Source of the DNA: Leifsonia psychrotolerans
Lineage (GTDB): Bacteria > Actinomycetota > Actinomycetes > Actinomycetales > Microbacteriaceae
Assembly: GCF_013410665.1 (NCBI RefSeq)
Contig: NZ_JACCFM010000001.1
Location: 620,001 to 684,000, forward strand
DNA: 64,000 bases
Direction of reading: 5' to 3'
A program made the position numbers and the translations under genes. Shown here in pieces: positions 15,904 through 24,973 of this stretch. Within the stretch, counting starts at the first letter, position 1; each line of letters opens with the position of its first letter. The notes beneath the pieces were generated by a model. The model was not told the DNA's origin, did not search any database, and saw only the letters and a program-made list of their open reading frames with translations.

Positions 15904-15915
15904 TGACGTACGTCA
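15904..15915. promoter_or_regulatory. Perfect 12-bp palindrome upstream of the second merR gene
   Basis: TGACGTACGTCA is a perfect palindrome about 140 bases before the start of the second MerR gene, in the only sizeable gap between the two regulators (15809-16056). It is a natural candidate operator for either MerR-type protein, which bind DNA as dimers. No binding motif for this exact protein is known to me, so the role is inferred. Confidence 0.4.
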
Positions 15916-16056
15916 CCCGTCGATCTTCTCTTCGTGCGAGAGAGAGTTCGACACGCCGAATCCGTCTAACGGATGTCACCGATAGAGGCCCTTCGCCTCG
16001 ATAGCGTGGTCAGTGCGAACCGAGTGCGTCGCAGATCAATTTCGAGAGGCAAACCT

Positions 16057-16608
16057 ATGAGTGAAGTCAATTCCCAGGGCGAAGCCTCCCGGTACGGCAT
16101 AGATCTGCTGTTCACCGATGGAATGCCGGAACTCGATGAGAACTCCGGTTACCGTGGCGCAGTGGCTGCCCGCGCTGCCGGGATCAGCTATCGTCAGCTG
16201 GACTACTGGGCCCGCACTGAGTTGGTACAGCCCACAGTGCGTGGCGCTGCCGGATCCGGTTCCCAGCGTCTGTACGGCTTTCGCGACATTCTGGTGCTCA
16301 AATTGGTCAAGCGACTGCTCGACACCGGAATCTCGTTGCAGCAGATCCGCACGGCAGTGAACCAGCTGCGTGAGTCGGGCGTCAGTGATCTGGCCCAGAC
16401 CACCCTGATGAGCGACGGCGCCAGCGTCTACCTCTGCACGTCGAACGACGAGGTCATCGATCTCGTCAGCCGCGGTCAGGGTGTGTTCGGCATCGCTGTC
16501 GGCAAGGTGCTGCGTGAGGTCGAGACGAGTCTTGTCGAGCTCGACATCGCCGCCATCGACCCGGCCGACGAGCTAGCCCAGCGCCGGACCAGTCGCAAGA
16601 TCTCCTAG
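16057..16608 (+). CDS. MerR family regulator (Rv1830-like)
   Basis: A 183-residue protein from ATG 16057, preceded by GAGAGG. The N-terminal helix-turn-helix reads YRGAVAARAAGISYRQLDYW, then LYGFRDILVLKLVKRLLD and GISLQQIRTAVNQLRE, which is MerR-like. The C-terminal half (LMSDGASVYLCTSNDEVIDLV) is typical of the Rv1830 group that follows Rv1828/garA in actinobacteria. Ligand and targets are not known from sequence. The nuclease-like gene Rv1829, which separates the two regulators in Mycobacterium, is absent; a 248-base gap is there instead. Confidence 0.85.
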   Translation: MSEVNSQGEASRYGIDLLFTDGMPELDENSGYRGAVAARAAGISYRQLDYWARTELVQPTVRGAAGSGSQRLYGFRDILVLKLVKRLLDTGISLQQIRTAVNQLRESGVSDLAQTTLMSDGASVYLCTSNDEVIDLVSRGQGVFGIAVGKVLREVETSLVELDIAAIDPADELAQRRTSRKIS

Positions 16609-16612
16609 GGCG

Positions 16613-16671
16613 GCACGATCTCTTCGGGCGCACGATCTCTTCGGGCGCACGATCTCTTCGGGCGCACGATC
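16613..16671. repeat. 17-bp tandem repeat, three copies plus part, between convergent genes
   Basis: GCACGATCTCTTCGGGC occurs at 16613-16629, 16630-16646 and 16647-16663, with eight bases of a fourth copy to 16671. It starts four bases after the merR stop codon and ends ten bases before the end of the convergent parA gene. It does not form a clear terminator stem. Confidence 0.9.
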
Positions 16672-16681
16672 GGTTGAGCGT

Positions 16682-17506
16682 TTAGACCTCGCGGGCCGGT
16701 TCAGCGTACTCGCCGATGCGCGCCGTGCGCAGCACCCGGTCGAGCAGCTGGTCGAAGTACCGTGCCATTTCTTGCGCGCTGTCGCCCGGCCAGATGTGCA
16801 GGGGCTTGGCTGCGCCCTGTGCCTGCTGCAGGGAGGTTCGTTCGGGAAGTTGCGGGCTGAGGACAAGCGGGCCGAACATGTCGCGCAGTTCCTTGATTCG
16901 GAACTGGTGCTCCAGTGATGCAGTGCGGGCACGGTTCACGATGATGCCGAGCGGCTGCAAACGCGGGCTCAGGCCGCGGCGAATCTCTTCGATGGCGCGC
17001 AGGGCGCGGTCTGCTGCAGCGACCGAGAATAGCCCCGGCTCAGTCACGACGGCGACACGGTCGCTCGCGGCCCAGGCGGTGCGGGTCAGCGCATTGAGTG
17101 ACGGAGCACAGTCGATCAGAACAAGGTCGTATTCCGACTCCACCGTCGAGAGGGCTTCTTCGAGCTTCCAGATATCACGGATACTCGGGTGCGGCCCGTC
17201 GAAATTGATGGCCGACGGACTACCGATGAGCACGTCGATCGTGCCGGGACGACCGCGGGTCCATCCGCTCGGGGCGATGGCCGCACGCACGGTCTTTTCT
17301 TTGGGGGAGGCCAGAACATCGGCCACGTTCAAATGGCCGGCGACCTGAATGTCCATTCCCGTTGAGACATCCGATTGTGGATCGAGATCCACAACGAGTG
17401 TGCGAATGCCGCGTGCGAACGCGGCAGACGCCAGACCAAGGGTCACCGTGGTCTTTCCTACGCCTCCCTTGAGGGAGCTGACGCTAAGTACGTGCACAAG
17501 TAGCAA
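16682..17506 (-). CDS. Orphan ParA-family ATPase
   Basis: A 274-residue deviant Walker A ATPase: [17 protein letters not shown] (about 9-25), Walker A' VVDLDPQSD and Walker B-like LVLIDCAPS. TTG 17506 is preferred because GAAGG precedes it by five bases; GTG 17497 is a close alternative. No parB or parS is next to it, so it is probably not the chromosome-segregation ParA. It may position another cargo, as orphan ParA proteins do. It is divergent from pyc. Confidence 0.85.
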   Translation of the reverse strand: MLLVHVLSVSSLKGGVGKTTVTLGLASAAFARGIRTLVVDLDPQSDVSTGMDIQVAGHLNVADVLASPKEKTVRAAIAPSGWTRGRPGTIDVLIGSPSAINFDGPHPSIRDIWKLEEALSTVESEYDLVLIDCAPSLNALTRTAWAASDRVAVVTEPGLFSVAAADRALRAIEEIRRGLSPRLQPLGIIVNRARTASLEHQFRIKELRDMFGPLVLSPQLPERTSLQQAQGAAKPLHIWPGDSAQEMARYFDQLLDRVLRTARIGEYAEPAREV

Positions 17507-17518
17507 CGTTACCTTCAG

Positions 17519-17524
17519 TAGGCT
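17519..17524 (+). promoter_or_regulatory. Candidate -10 hexamer of the pyc promoter
   Basis: TAGGCT lies 50 bases upstream of the pyc ATG, between the divergent parA and pyc genes. It matches the TANNNT pattern and is identical to hexamers before csrA, hisD and nrdR. No clear -35 element is visible. Confidence 0.3.
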
Positions 17525-17574
17525 GGCAGAACCTAACCGTTGGCTGTGTGCCGTGTCGTGTTCGAAAGGTCTGC

Positions 17575-20500
17575 ATGTTTACCAAGATTCTTGTTGCCAA
17601 CCGCGGTGAAATTGCCATTCGGGCTTTTCGCGCCGCCTACGAGCTTGGTGCGAAGACCGTTGCGGTGTTCCCGTATGAAGACCGCAATTCGCTGCACCGC
17701 CTGAAAGCCGACGAGGCTTACCAGATCGGCGAACCGGGTCATCCCGTGCGCGCCTACCTTGATGTCGCCGAAATCGTGCGTGTCGCCGTGGAATCCGGCG
17801 CCGACGCCATTTACCCCGGCTACGGCTTTCTCTCGGAAAACCCCGAGCTCGCCGAGGCGGCCGCCGCGGCCGGAATCACATTCATCGGGCCGGGTAAGAG
17901 CGTGCTGGAAATGGCCGGCAACAAGGTGACCGCGAAGGAACACGCGATTGCCGCTGGGGTCCCGGTGCTGAAATCGACGCCGCCGTCGGAAGACGTCGAC
18001 CTTCTGATCAGCCAGGCCGATGAGATCGGCTTTCCCATCTTTGCGAAGGCCGTCGCCGGAGGCGGCGGTCGCGGTATGCGCCGCGTCTCGACCAAAGCCG
18101 ACCTGCGCGGGGCCCTCGAAGAGGCAATGCGCGAGGCCAAGAGTGCCTTTGGTGACGCGACGATGTTCCTCGAGCAGGCAGTTCTGCGCCCCCGCCACAT
18201 CGAAGTACAGATTCTCGCCGACTCGACCGGCGAAACCGTGCACCTGTTTGAGCGGGATTGCTCGGTGCAGCGTCGCCACCAGAAGGTCATCGAGATCGCA
18301 CCGGCGCCGAACCTTGACGAGGGCGTGCGGCAGAGCATGTACCAGGATGCCATCGCGTTCGCTCGGTCGATCGGTTACGTCAACGCCGGCACCGTTGAGT
18401 TCCTGCTCGATACCGAGGGGGAGCGCGCCGGTCAGCACGTGTTCATCGAAATGAACCCGCGCATCCAGGTCGAACACACCGTGACCGAAGAAGTCACCGA
18501 CGTCGACCTCGTCGTCTCGCAGATCCGCATCGCCGCGGGTGAGACGCTGGCCGACCTGGGCCTGCATCAGGAGAACATCGTCCTGCGCGGTGCCGCACTC
18601 CAATGCCGCATCACAACCGAAGACCCGGCTGCGGGTTTCCGTCCCGACACCGGCAAGATCACCACGTACCGCTCACCGGGCGGTGCCGGAGTGCGTCTGG
18701 ACGGCGGAACGATCAACCCGGGTGCCCAGATCAGCCCCTACTTCGACTCGATGCTCGCCAAGCTCACCTGCCGCGGTCACGACTTCGCCTCGGCGGTCAC
18801 CCGTTCCAAGCGCGCCCTGGCCGAGTTCCGCATCCGTGGCGTATCGACGAACATCCCGTTCCTGCAGGCTCTGTTGGATGACCCCGATTTCGCCGCCGGC
18901 GACCTGAGCACCTCGTTCATCGACGAGCGTCCCGAACTGCTGAAGGGCCGCGCGTCGAAGGACCGCGGTACGAAGATCCTCAACTGGCTCGCCGACGTCA
19001 CCGTGAATCACCCCAACGGCACACCGGTCACCACAGTGCACCCGGCGGAGAAGCTGCCTGTCATCGATCTGAACCAGCCTGCTCCCGCCGGTTCGCGCCA
19101 GCGTCTGCAGGAGCTCGGCCCGAAGGGCTTCGCCCAGGCACTGCGCGCACAGACCGCACTGGCCGTGACCGATACGACGTTCCGTGACGCCCACCAGTCG
19201 CTGCTGGCGACGAGGGTGCGCACTCGCGACCTTGTCGCTGCGGCGCCGTACGTGGCCCGTCTCACACCCGAACTGCTGTCGGTCGAAGCGTGGGGTGGTG
19301 CCACCTATGACGTGGCACTGCGTTTCCTCGGCGAAGACCCGTGGGAGCGCTTGGTGGCACTGCGCGAAGCGCTGCCCAACATCAATATTCAGATGCTGCT
19401 GCGCGGTCGCAACACCGTCGGCTACACGCCGTACCCGACCGAGGTGACGGATGCTTTCGTCGCGGAGGCCGCCGCCAGCGGTGTCGATATCTTCCGCATC
19501 TTCGATGCGTTGAATGATGTCTCCCAGATGCGTCCGGCCATCGACGCGGTGCTCGCCACCGGTACCGCCGTTGCCGAGGTAGCCGTCTGCTACACCGGCG
19601 ATCTGATGAACCCCGACGAAGACCTTTACACCCTCGACTACTACCTGGGCCTGGCCCAGGAAATCGTCGATGCCGGTGCGCACATCCTGGCGATCAAGGA
19701 CATGGCCGGCCTCCTGCGCCCCGCCGCGGCCGCGAAGCTCGTCACGGCGTTCCGCGAGCGCTTTGATCTGCCCGTGCACGTTCACACGCACGACACCCCG
19801 GGTGGTCAGCTGGCAACGCTGCTGGCCGCCAGCGCCGCCGGCGCGGATGCCGTGGACGTCGCGTCGGCATCGATGGCCGGCACGACGAGCCAGCCGTCGG
19901 CTTCGGCCCTCGTCGCGGCTCTCGCCCACACCGAACGTGACACTGGAATTTCACTGCAGAACGAGCTCGACCTGGAGCCGTACTGGGAGGCCGTGCGTCT
20001 CGTCTACCGTCCGTTCGAGTCAGGCCTCGCCGGGCCCACGGGGCGCGTTTACAAGCACGAAATCCCGGGCGGCCAGCTCTCCAACCTGCGCACCCAGGCG
20101 GTTGCCCTGGGCTTGGCCGACCACTTCGAGCTGATCGAAGACATGTATGCCGCAGCCGATGCGATCCTCGGCCGGGTGCCCAAGGTCACTCCGTCGTCGA
20201 AGGTCGTCGGCGACCTCGCCCTGTACCTTGCCGCGGTGAAGGCAGACCCGGCCGACTTCGCCGAGAACCCGGGCAACTACGATGTGCCGGACTCGGTCGT
20301 CGGTTTCATGGCGGGCGAGCTGGGCGACCTGCCCGGCGGCTGGCCGGAACCGTTCCGCACGAAGGTGCTCGCCGGACGCACGGTACGCACGGGCGTGACC
20401 GAGATCACCGACGAGGAGCGAGCCGCTCTGAACGGCACCAGCACGGCGCGTCGTCAGATGCTGAACCGATTGCTTTTCCCGGCGCCGACGCGCCAATTCG

Positions 20501-20979
20501 AGCAGATTCGTGAGCTGTTCGGTGACCTGTCTGTCGTCGACACCATCGACTACCTCTACGGCCTCAACCAGGGCCGTGAGAGCATCATCGAAATCGACAA
20601 GGGTGTGCGCCTCTACGCCGGACTCGAAGCCATCGGTGAAGCCGACGACAAGGGCATGCGCACCGTCATGACCATTCTCAACGGCCAGTTGCGCCCCGTC
20701 TTTGTGCGGGACAGAAGCATCAACGTCGAGACCAAGGCGGCCGAGAAGGCCGACACGAACAAGCCGGGTCAGATCGCCGCTCCGTTCTCGGGCGTTGTCA
20801 CGCTGAAGGTCGAAGACGGTGCCGCCGTCGAAGCCGGTCAGGCCGTCGCCTCTATCGAGGCAATGAAGATGGAAGCCGCGATCACGAGCCCGATCGCCGG
20901 TACGATTGAACGCCTTGCCATTCCGAAAACCCAGCAGGTTGACGCGGGCGATCTGCTCGTTGTCGTTCGCCCACGCTAG
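17575..20979 (+). CDS. pyc: Pyruvate carboxylase
   Basis: A 1,134-residue multidomain enzyme, the full length for the family, that adds CO2 to pyruvate to refill oxaloacetate. In order: biotin carboxylase (ILVANRGEIAIRAFRAAYE at the start, GGGGRGMR glycine loop, EMNPRIQVEHTVTEEVT), carboxyltransferase (TTFRDAHQSLLATRVRT, metal-site HVHTHDTPGG) and a C-terminal biotinyl domain with EAMKMEA, the biotin acceptor being about Lys1098. ATG 17575 follows GAAAGG. It lies between two ParA/MinD-like genes, and a MinD-like gene follows within 40 bases. Confidence 0.97.
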   Translation: MFTKILVANRGEIAIRAFRAAYELGAKTVAVFPYEDRNSLHRLKADEAYQIGEPGHPVRAYLDVAEIVRVAVESGADAIYPGYGFLSENPELAEAAAAAGITFIGPGKSVLEMAGNKVTAKEHAIAAGVPVLKSTPPSEDVDLLISQADEIGFPIFAKAVAGGGGRGMRRVSTKADLRGALEEAMREAKSAFGDATMFLEQAVLRPRHIEVQILADSTGETVHLFERDCSVQRRHQKVIEIAPAPNLDEGVRQSMYQDAIAFARSIGYVNAGTVEFLLDTEGERAGQHVFIEMNPRIQVEHTVTEEVTDVDLVVSQIRIAAGETLADLGLHQENIVLRGAALQCRITTEDPAAGFRPDTGKITTYRSPGGAGVRLDGGTINPGAQISPYFDSMLAKLTCRGHDFASAVTRSKRALAEFRIRGVSTNIPFLQALLDDPDFAAGDLSTSFIDERPELLKGRASKDRGTKILNWLADVTVNHPNGTPVTTVHPAEKLPVIDLNQPAPAGSRQRLQELGPKGFAQALRAQTALAVTDTTFRDAHQSLLATRVRTRDLVAAAPYVARLTPELLSVEAWGGATYDVALRFLGEDPWERLVALREALPNINIQMLLRGRNTVGYTPYPTEVTDAFVAEAAASGVDIFRIFDALNDVSQMRPAIDAVLATGTAVAEVAVCYTGDLMNPDEDLYTLDYYLGLAQEIVDAGAHILAIKDMAGLLRPAAAAKLVTAFRERFDLPVHVHTHDTPGGQLATLLAASAAGADAVDVASASMAGTTSQPSASALVAALAHTERDTGISLQNELDLEPYWEAVRLVYRPFESGLAGPTGRVYKHEIPGGQLSNLRTQAVALGLADHFELIEDMYAAADAILGRVPKVTPSSKVVGDLALYLAAVKADPADFAENPGNYDVPDSVVGFMAGELGDLPGGWPEPFRTKVLAGRTVRTGVTEITDEERAALNGTSTARRQMLNRLLFPAPTRQFEQIRELFGDLSVVDTIDYLYGLNQGRESIIEIDKGVRLYAGLEAIGEADDKGMRTVMTILNGQLRPVFVRDRSINVETKAAEKADTNKPGQIAAPFSGVVTLKVEDGAAVEAGQAVASIEAMKMEAAITSPIAGTIERLAIPKTQQVDAGDLLVVVRPR

Positions 20980-21013
20980 GCTGAAGGGGCAAAACGAGGG
21001 AAAGACAGGACTT

Positions 21014-22354
21014 TTGTCAGAGAAACGCACCGATGAGGGCACCAGCGGCGAGAGTGTCGCAACCGAGCCCGATGCGCCGAGCGCGAGTGAGCCCGGCGAC
21101 GAGTATCACAGCGAGTTGCCGCCACACACTTTTGTGAACCTGGCTGCAGCGCTGCCTGACAGTCTGAGTGTGGCCCTTCCAGCCGAGCCGGTGTCGTCGC
21201 GGTCGCGTGCCGTCGAATCGCTGCGAGAGCGCGGCAGCGGGGCGACCTCAGCGGGCTCACCCTCGACGCACACCGTTGAAATCAGTACGCCCACGGTTGC
21301 CCGTTCGGAGCGCTCGACTCGCTCGACCCACGTGCCCGTCGACGCATTCGGAGCGTCAGAATCGCAGGCTTCTCCGGCACGCCGGTCCCACTCCGGAGCC
21401 GGGGGAGCGCCCGAAGCGGCATCGATGCTCACCTCTGATCGTTTGCTCAACGTCACACGCAAGACGCGGAAGGCTCCCCGGGGCGGCTGGAACCAGTTCG
21501 TCTATGCCGTCACACTGCACCTGGTCAACCTCGGAGACTCGGCGAAGGTACGCGCGGCCGACGAAATGGCGGCTCGCATCCGAAAGCAGTTCGAGGGGGG
21601 CGCCCGGTTCGTGCCGGTTCTCACACGCAAGGGTGGGGTGGGTAAGACCACGGTCACTGCGCTGCTCGGCATGGCGCTGGCGGATGCCCGTGAAGATCGG
21701 GTCATCGCCATTGATGCGAACCCCGATCGTGGCACGCTGTCCGAACGCGTGAGCAAGCAGACGCGGTCAACCGTGCGCGATGTGGTCGTGAAGGCCGCGT
21801 CGATCGGTGGTTTCACCGACTTCTCTGCCCTTGTCTCTCGTGACGAGACCCGTCTCGACATCCTCGCTTCCGACACCGATCCACTGCTCTCTGAGGCGTT
21901 CGACGAAAATGATTACAACGTCGTCGCCGACCTCGCCGCACGGTTCTACTCGATCGTTCTTACCGACTGCGGCACGGGAATCGTGCACTCGGTTATGCGG
22001 GCCACGCTGCAGCGCGCCGATTCGATCGTGATCGTTTCTGGTGGCAGCGTCGATGAAGCCCGATTGGCCTCCGAGACACTCACCTGGCTCGAAGCAAACG
22101 GATACGGTGCGCTCGTGAGCAATGCCATCGTTGCGCTCAACACGGCAACCCAGGGAACGAACCTGGTCAAGCTTGAAGAGATTGAGTCTCATTTCAGGTC
22201 GCGCGTTCGCGAGATCGTACGGATTCCGTACGACCCGCAGTTGGCTGCCGGCAGCGTGGTGTCCTATAAGGATCTTCAACCGATTACTCAGCTGGCGTCG
22301 CGTACTCTGGCTGCTCTGGTCGTGGAGGGTCTTCCGGCCACGCGGGCCGTCTAG
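21014..22354 (+). CDS. MinD/ParA-like ATPase with long disordered N-terminus
   Basis: A protein of about 446 residues. TTG 21014 is the likely start (AGGA just before it); the frame is open further upstream into pyc. Residues 1 to about 150 are rich in Ser, Thr, Pro, Glu and Arg and look disordered. The ATPase domain begins near 190, with the Walker A' motif RKGGVGKTT (Lys206 to Thr212), [13 protein letters not shown] and a Walker B-like VLTDCGTG. The layout recalls the EspI-like and other actinobacterial MinD-type ATPases with proline-rich leaders. No ESX or pilus genes are adjacent. Function unknown. Confidence 0.75.
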   Translation: MSEKRTDEGTSGESVATEPDAPSASEPGDEYHSELPPHTFVNLAAALPDSLSVALPAEPVSSRSRAVESLRERGSGATSAGSPSTHTVEISTPTVARSERSTRSTHVPVDAFGASESQASPARRSHSGAGGAPEAASMLTSDRLLNVTRKTRKAPRGGWNQFVYAVTLHLVNLGDSAKVRAADEMAARIRKQFEGGARFVPVLTRKGGVGKTTVTALLGMALADAREDRVIAIDANPDRGTLSERVSKQTRSTVRDVVVKAASIGGFTDFSALVSRDETRLDILASDTDPLLSEAFDENDYNVVADLAARFYSIVLTDCGTGIVHSVMRATLQRADSIVIVSGGSVDEARLASETLTWLEANGYGALVSNAIVALNTATQGTNLVKLEEIESHFRSRVREIVRIPYDPQLAAGSVVSYKDLQPITQLASRTLAALVVEGLPATRAV

Positions 22355-22418
22355 GCACATTCGCTGCACCACTCTGCTGCGCCATCTGTCAACCGCTACG
22401 TTCTATCAGGGAGTCACT

Positions 22419-22910
22419 GTGCCTGAGCGCCCGATTCGTCTCTTCGGAGATCCCGTCTTGAAAACCGTGTCCGAGCCGATCGCATCGATCGATGATCGGG
22501 TGCGTGGTCTGGTTGCCGACCTCGTCGACAGCGTCAAGCTTCCCGGCCGTGCCGGGGTCGCTGCTGCGCAGATCGGTGTGAACCTGCGAGCCTTCAGCTA
22601 CAACATCGACGGTGAAATCGGCTACGTGCTGAACCCGGTGATCGTCGAGCTGTCGGGCGAACCCGAGCTCGTCGATGAGGGATGTCTCTCGGTGCCCGGC
22701 CTCTGGTATGCAACCCAGCGTTATCCGTTCGCTCGTGTGAGCGGAATTGATCTGGCGGGCTCTGCCATCGAGGTGTCGGGCTTCGGGCTGATGGCTCAGG
22801 CGTTGCAGCACGAAACCGACCACCTCGACGGTTTGCTGTACCTGGACCGGCTCGATCGGGAGAGCCGCAGGGCCGCGATGAAGGAAGTGCGCGAGTCGGA
22901 CTGGTTCTGA
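22419..22910 (+). CDS. def: Peptide deformylase
   Basis: A 163-residue enzyme that removes the formyl group from nascent proteins. All three motifs are present: GVAAAQIG (G-x-G-h-A-A-x-Q, slightly relaxed), EGCLSVPG with the metal-binding Cys, and QHETDHLDG (HExxH). GTG 22419 follows CAGGGA. A perfect hairpin terminator begins nine bases after the stop and separates it from the convergent acyl-CoA synthetase gene. Confidence 0.95.
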   Translation: MPERPIRLFGDPVLKTVSEPIASIDDRVRGLVADLVDSVKLPGRAGVAAAQIGVNLRAFSYNIDGEIGYVLNPVIVELSGEPELVDEGCLSVPGLWYATQRYPFARVSGIDLAGSAIEVSGFGLMAQALQHETDHLDGLLYLDRLDRESRRAAMKEVRESDWF

Positions 22911-22918
22911 CCTGCACC

Positions 22919-22955
22919 GACGAAGCGCCGCCCACGACGTGGGCGGCGCTTCGTC
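22919..22955. terminator. Bidirectional hairpin between def and the acyl-CoA synthetase gene
   Basis: A perfect 17-bp stem (GACGAAGCGCCGCCCAC and its complement) with a three-base GAC loop lies between two convergent genes. It would serve both directions. T-rich stretches beside it are weak, so termination probably depends on the very stable stem. Confidence 0.8.
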
Positions 22956-22967
22956 GTCTCGGCAGGG

Positions 22968-24803
22968 CTAGTCGCGGATCACGGGCTGACTCTCGGTGAC
23001 GGTCGAGCCCGCGTACATGCGCTCCACGCTGTCCGCAAAGTCCCGCATGATGATGTTGCGCTTGATGCTGAGCTTCGGAGTCAAATAGCCATCGGCTTCG
23101 GTCAGTTCGATAGAGAGCACCTCGAACTTGCGAATCGATTCGGCCCGGGACACTCGGTCATTGGCGCTGTCGACGGCGCGCTGAACCTCGGCCAGGACCG
23201 CCGGGTTCTTGGCCGCTTCGGCCAGAGAGAGACCGGCGTCCTCGCCGTTATTGTTCAGCCAGACCGGCAGCATTTCGGGGTCGAGCGTAATCAGCGCGGC
23301 AATGAACGGCTTCTGGTCGCCGACGACGATGACCTGCCCGATCAGCGGGTTGGATCGGATCGGGTCCTCGAGCGCGGCCGGGGCAACATTCTTGCCGCCG
23401 GCGGTGACGATGATCTCTTTCTTACGACCGGTGATGGTGAGAAAGCCGTCGTCGTCGAAGGAGCCGAGGACGCCGGTCTTAAACCAGCCGTCCTCGAACC
23501 CCTCGGCCGTGGCCTGTGGGTTCTGCCAGTATTCTTTGAAGATGTCGACGCCCTTGATCGACACCTCGCCCGAATCGTCGACGCGCACAGACACGCCGGG
23601 AAGCGGCGGGCCGACGGTGCCGATCTTCGATTTGGTGGCGAGGTTCACCGTGGCCGGAGCAGTGCTTTCGGTGAGACCGTAGCCTTCGAGAATCACGATT
23701 CCGAGGCTGTGGAAGAAGTGCCCAAGGTGCGCACCGAGAGGGGCAGAGCCCGAGACGGCATACCGGACATTGCCGCCCATTGCGGTGCGCAATTTGCTGT
23801 ACACGAGCCGGTCGTAAATCGCGAACGCGATCTTCTTCCGAAGCGGGATCGTCGCTCCGGCTTCAACCAGTTGCGAATGCTCGACAGCGAGTGCGGCCGC
23901 GGCGCGGAAGATCTTGCCCTTGCCGCCGGCTTCAGCCTTCTGCTCGGCCGAGTTGTAGACCTTCTCGAAGACGCGGGGGACAGCCAACAGGAATGTGGGT
24001 TTGAAGCTGCCGAGTGACGGCAACAGTTGCTTGGTGTCGGCCTGGTGCCCCACGCGCACACCGGAGTGGACACAGAGCACGGCGATGAAGCGCGCGAACA
24101 CGTGGGCGATCGTGATGAAGAGCAGGGTGGAAGCGCCATCCTCATGGACAAGCACCTCACGGAGTGCGACGCCTGAGTTACGGCTGGTTTCAACGAAGTT
24201 CGAGTGCGTGAGCACACAGCCCTTGGGCTTGCCCGTGGAACCCGACGTGTAGATGAGGGTGGCAATGTCCTCGCCGACGGCAAGACTGCGGCGGCGCTCA
24301 ATTTCGGCATCCGTCACATCGGTTCCCGCGGCGACGAGTTTGTCGAGGTCGTTCAGGTCGATCTGCCAGACAGAGCGAATCCGCGGAAGGTCGGGGTGAA
24401 CCTCGTCGAACTTCGAAAAGTGATCGGCGGTCTCGACGATGATCGATGTGGCTCCAGAGTCGCTCAGGTTCCACTGAATCTGGCTCGGAGCGCTGGTCTC
24501 GTAAATCGGCACGAGGATCGCACCGGCGAACCAGACGGCGAAGTCGATCAGCGTCCACTCGTAACGGGTCTTGCAGATCAAACCGATCGTGTCGCCGGGC
24601 TCGATACCCGCGGCAACGAAGCCCTTCGCCAGGGCGATGACCTGGGCGTGGAACTCTGCAGTTGTCACGGGCAGCCAGCCCGCGGCGCTCGGCAGTGAAA
24701 AGAGCACCAAATCGGGCGTGGCGGCTAGCCGATCGACGAGCAAATCAGTGCAATTGGCGCGCGGGTCCGCGGGGACTACGGCAGGCATGTCGATCTGTTT
24801 CAC
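22968..24803 (-). CDS. Long-chain acyl-CoA synthetase (FadD15-type)
   Basis: A 611-residue AMP-forming ligase. GTG 24803 is preceded by AAAGGAG. The P-loop LIYTSGSTGKPKGCVLTH (about 190-207) and the later motifs EGYGLTESTAP, DGWFKTGVLGSFDDDGFL and GRKKEIIVTAGGKNVAP are complete. In the usual TGD motif the D position is altered (TGVLG). It activates fatty acids with ATP and CoA. Mtb FadD15 is likewise found near pknL, aroG and acyltransferase genes. It is transcribed away from the ROK kinase gene. Confidence 0.9.
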   Translation of the reverse strand: MKQIDMPAVVPADPRANCTDLLVDRLAATPDLVLFSLPSAAGWLPVTTAEFHAQVIALAKGFVAAGIEPGDTIGLICKTRYEWTLIDFAVWFAGAILVPIYETSAPSQIQWNLSDSGATSIIVETADHFSKFDEVHPDLPRIRSVWQIDLNDLDKLVAAGTDVTDAEIERRRSLAVGEDIATLIYTSGSTGKPKGCVLTHSNFVETSRNSGVALREVLVHEDGASTLLFITIAHVFARFIAVLCVHSGVRVGHQADTKQLLPSLGSFKPTFLLAVPRVFEKVYNSAEQKAEAGGKGKIFRAAAALAVEHSQLVEAGATIPLRKKIAFAIYDRLVYSKLRTAMGGNVRYAVSGSAPLGAHLGHFFHSLGIVILEGYGLTESTAPATVNLATKSKIGTVGPPLPGVSVRVDDSGEVSIKGVDIFKEYWQNPQATAEGFEDGWFKTGVLGSFDDDGFLTITGRKKEIIVTAGGKNVAPAALEDPIRSNPLIGQVIVVGDQKPFIAALITLDPEMLPVWLNNNGEDAGLSLAEAAKNPAVLAEVQRAVDSANDRVSRAESIRKFEVLSIELTEADGYLTPKLSIKRNIIMRDFADSVERMYAGSTVTESQPVIRD

Positions 24804-24973
24804 GGCAACTCCTTTGGTACCGGGCGGGCGAGGTTCGCAGCTCACCGCGCGGCGGATTGAGGCTTTCGCCCTGCGTTTAGCTGGTTTACTACACTATAGG
24901 GGTGCTGCCCCCCAGTATTGGGGAGCCTGCTCCCTGCTCTGAACCCCAGCCCGATTACCGGAAGGCATTCGAC

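Noticed and set aside
17533..18603. Minus-strand frame of 356 residues opposite pyc
   Set aside because: Shadow of the pyruvate carboxylase gene with no recognisable motif.
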